DNA from: Thermanaeromonas toyohensis ToBE
GTDB lineage: Bacteria > Bacillota > DSM-521 > Neomoorellales > Neomoorellaceae
DNA length: 64,000 nt
Reading direction: 5' to 3'
NCBI RefSeq assembly: GCF_900176005.1
Contig: NZ_LT838272.1
Coordinates: 1,507,587-1,571,586 of the forward strand
Positions 1 to 7,537 of the stretch are shown one piece after another. How positions within the stretch are numbered: position 1 is the first letter of the stretch; each line of letters begins with the position of its first letter. Under the pieces are notes generated by a model. The model made no database searches and was not told the origin of the DNA. It saw only the letters and a list, made by a program, of their open reading frames with translations. The translations under genes were made by a program, and so were the position numbers.

Positions 1-696
1 CTGGCGTGCCGGGAATGCAACGAAGCGAAGGACGACAGGCTGCCGCAGGAGTGGCTGGAGGAGCTGAAGAAGTCGGAGCGCAGTATTGACAGGAAGCGCG
101 CGGAGAACCTTGAGAAGGTAATGGGCCAGCTGAAGGAGCCGCTTAAAGCAGCAGCTTATATGAACGCTACCAGGTATGCGCTGGTGGAAAGGCTGAAGGC
201 CTTAAACTTGCCGATTTCGACGGCGACGGCTGCCCGCACGAAGTACAACCGTGCCAGGTTCAACCTGCCGAAGACGCACTATTACGATGCGTGCTGCGTG
301 GGGGAAATACCTGGAGGGCTGGAAATAGCTACGGAATACGTGCTGCAATTCCGTGCTGTGGGGCGTGGTAGCAGGCAGATGAGCAACGTAGACGACAGCG
401 GTTTTTCAAGGGGACACCGCATGAAGAAGAAGGTTTACTTTGGGTTCATGACTGGAGACCTGGTGCTGGCCGAGATACCGGGAGGGAAGTATGCGGGAAG
501 GCATGTTGGCTTTGTGGCGGTGCGTGCGAGTGGGTATTTCGACCTGAAAAACTTTTCGGGCGACCGGGTGTGCCAGGGTATTTCATGGAAGCACTTCAGG
601 CTCCTGCAACGTTTTGACGGCTGGCGTTACGAGAAGTTTAAAGTCGCGGCGCTTTCCTCCCCATACCTGAAGGCAGGGGCCTCCAGCGCCGCCTAA
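1..696 (+). CDS. iscB: IscB-family RNA-guided nuclease, C-terminal part (gene enters from left edge)
   Basis: OMEGA-type, transposon-encoded RNA-guided DNA nuclease of the family related to Cas9. Only 231 C-terminal residues are visible; the bridge helix, RuvC-I/II and most of the HNH domain lie off the window. In order I see the end of the HNH region with CRECN (visible residues 3-7), then RuvC-III with KTHYYDACCVG, whose H93 and D96 fit the family pattern KxHxxDAxCVG, then the C-terminal target-interaction region with GSRQM, FMTGD, GKYAGRHVG and VAVRASG. The frame is unbroken to TAA at 694-696, so this end looks intact. In this family the guide RNA is encoded upstream of the gene, outside the window. 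The stop is only 20 bp from the tadE start. Whether the nuclease is active cannot be judged from this part. Confidence 0.88.
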   Translation: MACRECNEAKDDRLPQEWLEELKKSERSIDRKRAENLEKVMGQLKEPLKAAAYMNATRYALVERLKALNLPISTATAARTKYNRARFNLPKTHYYDACCVGEIPGGLEIATEYVLQFRAVGRGSRQMSNVDDSGFSRGHRMKKKVYFGFMTGDLVLAEIPGGKYAGRHVGFVAVRASGYFDLKNFSGDRVCQGISWKHFRLLQRFDGWRYEKFKVAALSSPYLKAGASSAA

Positions 697-716
697 TTGG
701 TGAAGGGGGGCTTCTT

Positions 717-1130
717 ATGTTATCCGGGAGGATCAGGAAGAAGTTTTCAGGCATGGCCCTGGTGGAGTTCGCCATGGTGGCGCCGCTGCTGATATTTCTG
801 ACTGTGGTGGTCTTTGACCTGGGGCTGGTGGTATATGACAAAGTGGCAGTTATAGCTGCTGCCCGGGAGGGCGGGCGGACGGCAGCGGTGACGGATGATG
901 CATGGAAGGGGGTGCAGGCGTGTTACAGCATGGCGTCAAGGGCGGGATTGCAAAGTGGCTCTGTCTCGTGCACCGTGTCAAAGCAGGGAGATTTTTACGT
1001 TTCCCAGGCGACGTGCAGGCATGCTATGGTAGTGCCGGGCCTTCCTATGCTCCTGGGAGGGGACAGGTGGACGGAGATAACCGTGACGGGGAAGGCCCTG
1101 TTCAGAGCAGAGACTGCCGTCTCTCCGTGA
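717..1130 (+). CDS. tadE: TadE-like pseudopilin
   Basis: Minor pilin-like protein (137 aa) of a Tad/Flp pilus system, expected in the cytoplasmic membrane and processed by a prepilin peptidase. Residues 12-33 hold the TadE signature: a Gly-containing leader, then GMALVEFAMVAPLLIF with the Glu five residues after the likely cleavage point, followed by a single hydrophobic helix. The rest is a short extracellular domain with three cysteines. ATG at 717 is preceded by the ribosome site GAAGGGGGG at 702-710. The TGA stop overlaps the GTG of the next gene, so the two are translationally coupled. Family TadE proteins are of similar length. Confidence 0.85.
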   Translation: MLSGRIRKKFSGMALVEFAMVAPLLIFLTVVVFDLGLVVYDKVAVIAAAREGGRTAAVTDDAWKGVQACYSMASRAGLQSGSVSCTVSKQGDFYVSQATCRHAMVVPGLPMLLGGDRWTEITVTGKALFRAETAVSP

Positions 1131-1867
1131 GTCTCAGGGGAATGGTGATGCTGTGGGCTGCCGCGTGGGTGATCTGCCTTATGGGTATGGCGGCGCTGGT
1201 GCTCGACCTGGGCAGGGTAATGGCGGTAAAGGAGCAACTACAGACATCCGTGGATGCGGGGAGCCTTGCCGCGTCCATGCATGGGATACGTTACGTGAAG
1301 GTGCTGGTGCCTGACAGGTGGAAGAGGGTGTGTGATATATGCTGCGGCGAGAAGGGTTGCTACTGTTGCAACTGCCAGTACTACAGGCTGAGTGACTACC
1401 TGGCGGAGGGCAGGAAGGACTATGTTTGGGACAGGAGCGGCTGGTACAGGATGGCCGGGTGTGGTTCGTGCGGGAGGTGTTGCCGGGTTTACTGCGGCAG
1501 GCCTCAAGTGGTTGAGCAGTGGGTGCAGTTCCCAGGCGACACGGTCGCGGTCGCCCGTCAGGTAGTGGAGTTAAACCTGCCAGACGACATGAAGCCTCCT
1601 GCGGGGGGTGGGGTATCCAGCGTGGCCGTGGAGGTGCATTCCGGTGTAGCCGAAAAGCAGTCGGAATACGCCACGCACAGCGATCCCCTGGCCCCTTCCG
1701 TGGTTGTAAAAGCGGCTGGTTGGATGCGGTCGCTGCTTGCCGGCGGGCTGTGGAAAGTAGACAGGTTAGAAGTGCAGTCCTGCGGCCAGTCGGGGGTTTT
1801 CTTTTTGAAGCTCGGGAGAAGCGGGCAGCAGACGGCGAATCTGAACCCCAGACCCGAACCAGGGTGA
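1127..1867 (+). CDS. Cysteine-rich TadG-like pilus assembly protein
   Basis: The 246-aa protein begins with the TadG-type N-terminal helix (RGMVMLWAAAWVICLMGMAA) followed by LDLGRVMAVKEQLQTSVDA, the usual 'LDLGR...LQ..VDAA' pattern of PF13400-like proteins. It is therefore expected to be membrane-anchored with its bulk outside. Residues about 67-125 are unusual: twelve cysteines in about 60 residues (VCDICC, CYCCNC, CGSCGRCC, VYC), between Tyr/Arg-rich stretches. No von Willebrand A domain is evident, unlike longer TadG proteins. The GTG start overlaps the tadE stop by 4 bp. The long upstream extension in the same frame lies inside tadE and was not used. The C-terminus (after about residue 220) is low in recognisable features. 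Confidence 0.7.
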   Translation: MSLRGMVMLWAAAWVICLMGMAALVLDLGRVMAVKEQLQTSVDAGSLAASMHGIRYVKVLVPDRWKRVCDICCGEKGCYCCNCQYYRLSDYLAEGRKDYVWDRSGWYRMAGCGSCGRCCRVYCGRPQVVEQWVQFPGDTVAVARQVVELNLPDDMKPPAGGGVSSVAVEVHSGVAEKQSEYATHSDPLAPSVVVKAAGWMRSLLAGGLWKVDRLEVQSCGQSGVFFLKLGRSGQQTANLNPRPEPG

Positions 1868-1936
1868 CCCTAATATTTTTGGGTCCTGGACGGGCCACCA
1901 AACGACTATTCCGTTTCGGGAAGGAGGGGTAGTTGC

Positions 1937-2632
1937 GTGTTGAGGAAGAAGAGCGGGATCAGCCAGGCGGCGGTAGCCGGTATCCCGGGTCAGCGGTCGA
2001 GCAGAGAGGCGAGTTCCTGGTTGCTGCTCGGTGCGCTGGTATGCGCCGTGCTGGCAGGGCTTCTAGTTGTGGCATTTTTGAGGGCTGCTGCGCCGTCAGT
2101 TGCAGTATTCGTGTTCAAGAAAGAGATGCTGCCTGGCGACAGGGTTACGGCGTCGGTTGTGGAGAGCAGGGTGCTCCCGGCGGTAGCCGTGCCGCGTGAT
2201 GCCGTGAAGTCGCTGAGCGAACTCGAAGGCAAGCACGTGAGGTTCCTGGTGTCTTCAGGAGACATAGTGAGGACGGCACACCTGCTCGAGAGTTCCGGCA
2301 GCTCACTTGCACTGAGATTGGCTTTCTATGGCGGGGAGGATTTCAGGGCCGTGGCCCTGCCGAGGGAGGCGTCCGCCGGGCTGGCCGTAGAACCCGGTGA
2401 CCTGGTCGATATTTACGCTTATGTCCCCGTACAGGGTGCCCCTGCGGACACGGGCCAGCTAGTGGCGTCATCGGCTGTAGTGGTGAGCGGGCCAGACCGG
2501 AACAAAGACACCGGGCAGGAGACGGGCATCACTGTGGCGGTGCCGCGTGAAGCCGCCGCCAGGATAGCGGCGATCCTCGGTATGAACGGCAGACTCCTGG
2601 TAGCCCTGGCGCCGCCCAAAATGGGAAAATAA
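1937..2632 (+). CDS. cpaB: CpaB/RcpC-like pilus assembly protein (copy 1)
   Basis: Membrane-anchored, SAF-domain protein of the Tad machine (231 aa). One transmembrane helix at about residues 28-50 is followed by an SAF-like domain with AVFVFKKEMLPGDRVTASVV and VAVPRDAVKSLSELEGKHV, then a second beta-rich domain typical of CpaB with the VEPGDLVDIYAYVP motif near residue 160. GTG at 1937 has AAGGAGGGG at 1921-1929 as ribosome site. In diderms CpaB helps the secretin; here no secretin gene is present, so a role in shaping the pilus path through the wall is inferred. A small hairpin-forming sequence lies just upstream at 1859-1889. A second copy is at 15165. Confidence 0.82.
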   Translation: MLRKKSGISQAAVAGIPGQRSSREASSWLLLGALVCAVLAGLLVVAFLRAAAPSVAVFVFKKEMLPGDRVTASVVESRVLPAVAVPRDAVKSLSELEGKHVRFLVSSGDIVRTAHLLESSGSSLALRLAFYGGEDFRAVALPREASAGLAVEPGDLVDIYAYVPVQGAPADTGQLVASSAVVVSGPDRNKDTGQETGITVAVPREAAARIAAILGMNGRLLVALAPPKMGK

Positions 2633-2701
2633 CGGTGTATCGCAAGCTTAGTTTTTGCAACAGTTGCCGGGGAATATCCTCCCTTTAAGGAGGGGAAAAA
2701 G

Positions 2702-4060
2702 ATGTATTACCGTGAAGATAGCCCTGACCTTATCAGGCTTGTGATAGCCGACTCCGATCCCCAGTGGCGGGAGCGGATGAGGAGGCTTTTTGATGGCCAT
2801 CCGGTCATAAGGGTGACTGCTGTAGCGGGTACTGGTGAGCAGTGCCTCAGGCTGGTGAGGGATACGCTGCCGGATGCCGTCCTTCTGGACTATGCGCTCG
2901 GTGATATGGACGGCCTTACAGTAGCGGAGCAGATAGCAAAACTGGCCCCCGGAACAGTGGTGATAATGTATACTGACCATCCCAGTCAGGAATTGGCCAA
3001 GCGCTCTGCCAGCCTGGTACACAAGCTGATACGGAGGCCCATAAGCCTCCAAGACGCGGCGGGTCCGGTGGAGCACGAAGTGTCCGAGGCGAGGCGGAAG
3101 TTCAGGGAGATGGAGGAGCTGCCCGTTGCGCCGGCCGGCACGGGCCCGCTCAGGGCCAGGTTTGGCAGGCAGGTCCAGGAGCGCGGACGGGACAGGGCAG
3201 TGGCCGTGCCGAGGCAGGTCGTCCTCGTGTGCAGCCCCAAGGGCGGGGTGGGGAAGACGTCCCTCACGGTCAACATGGCATGTGCCGCTTCGTCCCAGGG
3301 CATCTTCAAGCCCAGGGTGGCGGTGGTGGACCTGAACGAGTTCGGTTGCGTCACGATACAGATGAACCTTGGGCCGCCGGACCCTGAGGAGGCGCTCATA
3401 GACGGGAGAGTCCCGAGAACGATCCTGTCGTGGAGGGAGGTAGAAGGAGAGGTCACCGATGAAGACCTGGCGTACCTGATGGTGCAGCACGGGCCGTCGG
3501 GGGTATGGGTCGTCCCTTCCGTGCCGGCCCCCGAGATGCTGGAGGAGGTGACTGAGGAGCTCGTCCAAAAAGTAGTGCGGGCCCTCAGGCGGCATTTCGA
3601 CCTGGTGCTGATCGATGCGCCGCCGAGCGTTAACCTGCATCCAACCTGGCTCGGGGCCCTTGAGGCGGACAAGATACTGGTCATATGCACGCCTGACGTC
3701 CAGGTGATACCCGGCCTGCACCAGCTCAGGCGCGTGTTCGAGCACCCGCAGCTGGCGGTCTCCCAGAGGTGCTACCGCGTGGTGAACCAGTTTGACATGC
3801 CTTACGGCCTCTCCATGAAGGACCTCGATTACTACGCCCCCTGGCCGTGCATCGGGATGGTACCCGACACCCCGGAGATAAGGGAGTATATCAAACGGGG
3901 CGAGCCGTATGTTCTGGCAAAGCCCAACAGCGCTTATGCAGCAGCAGTTAGGTCAGTGGTCAACGAGTTTTTCCCGGTCTTTGCTGCGGAGACGTTGCGG
4001 GTGGAAGCCTACAGGGAAAAGGCGAAGGGAGGGTTGTTCGGCAGGCTGCTCCGGCTTTAA
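2702..4060 (+). CDS. cpaE: CpaE/TadZ: receiver plus MinD/ParA-type ATPase
   Basis: Pilus-localisation ATPase (452 aa). The N-terminal 1-120 region is a response-regulator receiver fold: acidic residues D17/D19, the phospho-acceptor-like D63 (VLLDYALGDMDG) and T91. At the place of the usual 'KP' there is R112-P113, so classical phosphorylation control is doubtful. After a linker comes a ParA/MinD domain with the deviant Walker A KGGVGKT (180-186), VAVVDLNEFG and LVLIDAPPS. In Tad systems this protein sits at the pole or assembly site and positions the pilus machine. ATG 2702 follows AAGGAGGGG, which can pair with CCTCC at 2678-2682 to form a small hairpin over the ribosome site. It lies between cpaB and tadA, the standard order. 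Confidence 0.88.
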   Translation: MYYREDSPDLIRLVIADSDPQWRERMRRLFDGHPVIRVTAVAGTGEQCLRLVRDTLPDAVLLDYALGDMDGLTVAEQIAKLAPGTVVIMYTDHPSQELAKRSASLVHKLIRRPISLQDAAGPVEHEVSEARRKFREMEELPVAPAGTGPLRARFGRQVQERGRDRAVAVPRQVVLVCSPKGGVGKTSLTVNMACAASSQGIFKPRVAVVDLNEFGCVTIQMNLGPPDPEEALIDGRVPRTILSWREVEGEVTDEDLAYLMVQHGPSGVWVVPSVPAPEMLEEVTEELVQKVVRALRRHFDLVLIDAPPSVNLHPTWLGALEADKILVICTPDVQVIPGLHQLRRVFEHPQLAVSQRCYRVVNQFDMPYGLSMKDLDYYAPWPCIGMVPDTPEIREYIKRGEPYVLAKPNSAYAAAVRSVVNEFFPVFAAETLRVEAYREKAKGGLFGRLLRL

Positions 4061-4090
4061 TGCCAGGCAACAAGGAAGGGGGTGTGACCG

Positions 4091-5452
4091 GTGAACCTTT
4101 TTCTCTCACAGCAACACAGCCTGCGGAGGAGGCTGGAGGAAGGGTGGAAGCAGGGGGGATACGGCGAGGGTTCGCCTTCTTTGAGCGACGAAGAGCTGTA
4201 CTCCCTCCTGCGCGAGCCGTGCTCCAGGATGCTCAGACAAAAGTTTACGCTGCAGGAGCTGGCTTCATGGCGTGACCCAGCCCAGGGCGAACGGATAAGG
4301 CGTGCCATGGAACTATTTGTGGAGGATTTTCTGGCATCCTACCGCGACGACCAGGGGAGGAAACCGGAAGTGACCATGGGCCAGCGGCGCCGCGTGGTGG
4401 ACAGGCTGGTCAGCGCCTGTCTCGGGTACGGGCCCCTGGAGAGATTTTTCTCCGACCCGATGGTCATGGAGGTCGTCGTCGTGAGATGGGACAACGTTTG
4501 GCTGGAGCGAGGAGGTGAAAGGATACGGTTGCCCAAGGAGGAATGCTTTGAGAGCGAGGAACACTGCCGTGCCGTACTCGAGCGGATGCTGGAGGGATCT
4601 GGCAGGCAGATTGACCTGGCGAACCCCAGGGTCGATGCCAGGCTGCCTGACGGCTCGCGGCTGAAGGCCCACATTCCCCCGGTGGCTGTCGACGGCACCA
4701 CCATAACCGTCCGGCGCTTCAGGAAAGACATCACCGGTGAAAAGCTGGTAGAGCTGGGTACGGTCTCACGGGAACTCCTGCACTGGCTGGGCGAGTGCGT
4801 GAGGGGGAGGCTCAATATTGTGGTATCCGGCGGTACGGCTTCCGGCAAGACCACCCTTTGCAACGTGCTAGCGGGCTTTATCCCCAAGCACGAGTGGCTG
4901 GTGACCATCGAGGACCCCGCGGAACTGCAGTTCGACCACCCCTGCGTCCGGCGGCTGGAGGCCAGGCCCCCGAACACGGAAGGCAAGGGGGAGGTGACCA
5001 TGCTGGCCCTCCTCATGGACGCTTTGAGGATGCACCCGGACAGGATCATCGTTGGAGAAGTGAGGGGCCCGGAAGCGTTCCTGGCGATTAACGCCATGAA
5101 CACGGGCCATGACGGCAGCCTGCTGACGTTGCACGCTAACAGCGTGAGGGACGCCCTGGCGCGGATGGTCAACATGGTCCTCATGGCGGACACGGGTCTG
5201 CCCTATGAGGCCATTGTCGAGCAGATCCGGAGCGCCCTGGATCTGGTAGTTCATGTCGAACAGGACCGCGAGTTCAGGAGGCGCATTGTGGAGGTTGCGG
5301 AGGTGCTCGGTTCCGATGCGGGCAGCCCCGGAGAGTTCCTGCTGCAGCCGCTTTGGAAGTTTGACAGGGGTAGCGGCACCTGGCAGAGGGTGGGTTCCCT
5401 GACCGAAGCGGTCAGGTCGAGGCTGGCACGCTGGGGGGTGAACGTCGAATGA
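4091..5452 (+). CDS. tadA: TadA/CpaF pilus assembly ATPase (copy 1)
   Basis: Hexameric secretion ATPase of the GspE/VirB11 superfamily (453 aa) powering Flp pilus assembly at the membrane. The N-terminal domain contains YGPLERFF and the Arg-rich RVDARLPDGSRL segment. The catalytic domain has Walker A SGGTASGKTT near residue 247, the Asp box IEDPAELQ, Walker B IIVGEVRGPEAF and the His box GHDGSLLTLHANS. Length matches the family. GTG at 4091 has AAGGAAGGGGG at 4072-4082 upstream. The stop overlaps tadB by 4 bp (ATGA), so coupled translation is likely. A paralogue is at 15901; the two are clearly diverged in sequence. Confidence 0.93.
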   Translation: MNLFLSQQHSLRRRLEEGWKQGGYGEGSPSLSDEELYSLLREPCSRMLRQKFTLQELASWRDPAQGERIRRAMELFVEDFLASYRDDQGRKPEVTMGQRRRVVDRLVSACLGYGPLERFFSDPMVMEVVVVRWDNVWLERGGERIRLPKEECFESEEHCRAVLERMLEGSGRQIDLANPRVDARLPDGSRLKAHIPPVAVDGTTITVRRFRKDITGEKLVELGTVSRELLHWLGECVRGRLNIVVSGGTASGKTTLCNVLAGFIPKHEWLVTIEDPAELQFDHPCVRRLEARPPNTEGKGEVTMLALLMDALRMHPDRIIVGEVRGPEAFLAINAMNTGHDGSLLTLHANSVRDALARMVNMVLMADTGLPYEAIVEQIRSALDLVVHVEQDREFRRRIVEVAEVLGSDAGSPGEFLLQPLWKFDRGSGTWQRVGSLTEAVRSRLARWGVNVE

Positions 5453-6351
5453 GCGTTTACCTCTTTTTGGCTTTCTGGATGTCTTTTGGCGCCGTTTTCT
5501 TCGCCGTGACGGGTGTCCACAGGAGGAAGCGGGAGCGGGACTGGAGGTCCGTGCGGGCATCCGCTGCGGCGGGCGGTAGGGAAAGCAGCAGGCGGCCGGC
5601 GGGTATGTTGGGCAGGCTGGTTTCAGAAGCCGAAGCTGCCGGCATAGAGGTCAGTACGGGACAGCTGGTGGCGGTACTCCTGGCGGGGATCCTGGCCGGG
5701 GCGGCCGTGGGGCTTGCGGCCACGGGTGCCCTGCCGTTTGCACTGTTCGGTGCGGCCGCCGGCCTGTTCGTCCCCGGGTGGTGGTTGCGCAGGAAGATAG
5801 AGGGCCGAGCCCGGGCTTTCGACGAACAGCTCGAGAAGGGGTTGTCCGCCATGGTGGCGAGCCTGCAGGCGGGTTCCGACACCATCCAGGCGGTGGAGGA
5901 AGCGGCGCGGCAGGCAGCGCCCCCGCTGAAGGAAGTCCTGGATGCCGCACTTAGCTATCTCCGGACGGGGGACACGCTGCCGGAGGCGCTGGAAAAGGCG
6001 GCGCGGAAGGTCAGGTCGCGGGACATGGAGCTGGTGACTGCAGCCATAACCGTCAACCTGCGCACGGGGGCCAGACTCGTGACGGTCCTGGAGGAGGTGG
6101 CCGAGTCCATAAGGGAGCGCAAGATATTCCGTGCCCAGGTGGCGGCCAGGTGCGCTCAGGCGAAGGCCGCGGGGAACGTGCTTGCCGCGGTGCCCTTATG
6201 CTTCCTTATAATCTTCCGGTTGATGAATCCGGAGTATATGAAGCCCCTGACTTCCACGGCAGCCGGGCAGGTAGTCCTGGCCGTGGCATTTGTTATGTTC
6301 GGCGCGGGATGGCTTATTGTGCGGAGGTTGCTCAGCATTGAGGATGTTTAG
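5449..6351 (+). CDS. tadB: TadB inner-membrane platform protein (copy 1)
   Basis: Type II secretion F-type (T2SSF) platform protein of the Tad machine, 300 aa. A hydrophobic N-terminal segment (residues 3-23), a pair of helices around 65-105, a cytoplasmic T2SSF domain with KGLSAMVASLQAGSDTIQAV and a TGARLVTVLEEVAESIRER motif, then two C-terminal membrane helices ending in RRLLSIEDV. This is the usual TadB layout and length. Its start codon overlaps the tadA stop. Normally tadC follows directly; here two surface-protein genes come between. Confidence 0.88.
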   Translation: MSVYLFLAFWMSFGAVFFAVTGVHRRKRERDWRSVRASAAAGGRESSRRPAGMLGRLVSEAEAAGIEVSTGQLVAVLLAGILAGAAVGLAATGALPFALFGAAAGLFVPGWWLRRKIEGRARAFDEQLEKGLSAMVASLQAGSDTIQAVEEAARQAAPPLKEVLDAALSYLRTGDTLPEALEKAARKVRSRDMELVTAAITVNLRTGARLVTVLEEVAESIRERKIFRAQVAARCAQAKAAGNVLAAVPLCFLIIFRLMNPEYMKPLTSTAAGQVVLAVAFVMFGAGWLIVRRLLSIEDV

Positions 6352-6493
6352 GGAAATTGGAAAAGAAGTAAAAGGAGGTGGTGCAAAACTGACAATTGAT
6401 GGAATTCAGGTTTCTAATTAGAATAGTGGTAGCAGGACAAGCGACCTGTTGCTTTTGGAGGAAAAACAATAAAATCTGAGGAGGAGTGGTGCT

Positions 6494-7504
6494 ATGGGCA
6501 AGAAATTCACGCTTCTAGGCTTTGGTGTGTTAACTATAGTGGCATTGGTAATATCAGTGCTTATTTTCCCTGCTATTCCGGCGCTGGCCGAGATGGAGTA
6601 CCGCTTTGTCGATAAGGACAGCATTGAGACCGACTTTGCCTGGGGCAAGAACGACATCATAGAGGCCATCGACTTTGAGCTGTACAAGGGCTATCCGGAC
6701 AGCACCCTACGTCTGGGCAACGACATAACCCGCGCGGAGTTCGCGGCTGTGCTGGCCCGGTGCATTGACGTGTCCGGCGACCCAGGCCCGAACTGGTACG
6801 ACTCTGCCGTGGACGGCCTGGTGAAGCTGGGCGTCATCCCCGACAAGGGCGGCGATTGGAACGCCCCGATAACGCGGCTTGAGATGGCCCAGTGGCTCGG
6901 CAGGCTGGCCAAGGTGTACAACCTGCCGGAGAAGGATTTGGGTGCGGCGTTTAGCGACACCTACGACGAAGACGCCCTCAGGGCTGCCCGCGCGGGTTTG
7001 GTGAAGGGCGTGTCCGCCGGGGTGCTCGGCGCCGATCAATACCTGAACCGGGCGCAGGCCGCGGTGCTGCTCTTCCGGGTAGCGAGGAGCGTGGACACGA
7101 ATTTGCCGACCGACGAAGAGCTGATCCAGGCCCGGAAGGAAGCCTTGGAAGATGTTAACGCCAACATTGTGGATTTCGAGACTCGTCGCAACGTGGACCT
7201 GAGCTTCTACGACAAGTTGCCCTATAAACGGGTCACCAGGACGTACTTCGAGGGCGAGCGGAAGTTCATGTACGCGAATAAGGACAACGGGAGGAAGAAT
7301 GTGCGGATTATTTTGAAAGAGGCACGGATAGCTGAAAAGCATAATTCCATTGCTTATGTAGTCAGCGATATTGAGAACGAGAAGGGCTACAAGGGTTATG
7401 TCGTTTCCCGTTTCAAGAAGATAGACGGCCGGTGGATGATGACCCAAAGCAGTTCCCCGCAAAATATGACGGAGTGGAAAATGGTCAAGAGCGTTGGTTG
7501 GTAA
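6494..7504 (+). CDS. S-layer-homology (SLH) domain protein
   Basis: Exported 336-aa protein. An N-terminal signal peptide ends near residue 32 (FPAIPALAEM). Three SLH repeats follow: about 50-95 with LYKGYPDSTLRLGNDITRAE, about 98-145 with LVKLGVIPDKGGDWNAPITR, and about 150-200 with LVKGVSAGVLGADQYLNRAQ. SLH trios bind pyruvylated secondary wall polymer, anchoring the protein to the wall. The C-terminal 120 residues form a mixed alpha/beta region resembling NTF2-like folds. The ribosome site GGAGGAGTGG precedes ATG 6494; the same AGGAGTGGTGCT leader precedes the next gene. The position between tadB and tadC suggests a wall anchor or collar for the pilus (inference). Confidence 0.85.
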   Translation: MGKKFTLLGFGVLTIVALVISVLIFPAIPALAEMEYRFVDKDSIETDFAWGKNDIIEAIDFELYKGYPDSTLRLGNDITRAEFAAVLARCIDVSGDPGPNWYDSAVDGLVKLGVIPDKGGDWNAPITRLEMAQWLGRLAKVYNLPEKDLGAAFSDTYDEDALRAARAGLVKGVSAGVLGADQYLNRAQAAVLLFRVARSVDTNLPTDEELIQARKEALEDVNANIVDFETRRNVDLSFYDKLPYKRVTRTYFEGERKFMYANKDNGRKNVRIILKEARIAEKHNSIAYVVSDIENEKGYKGYVVSRFKKIDGRWMMTQSSSPQNMTEWKMVKSVGW

Positions 7505-7537
7505 ACAAAAATAACTTTCAAAAAGGAGTGGTGCTCC

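Noticed and set aside
902-1126. N-terminal extension of the TadG-like gene
   Set aside because: It lies entirely inside tadE and lacks a ribosome site; GTG 1127 overlaps the tadE stop and begins a proper membrane leader.
2648-3745. Antisense frame of 365 codons opposite cpaE
   Set aside because: Shadow of a high-GC gene; cpaE has intact receiver and ParA motifs.
6360-6490. Strong AAAGGAGGTGG at about 6371-6381 followed by a short frame
   Set aside because: No start codon at proper spacing, and the following frame of about 26 codons has no pilin or other motif; perhaps a remnant, not annotated.
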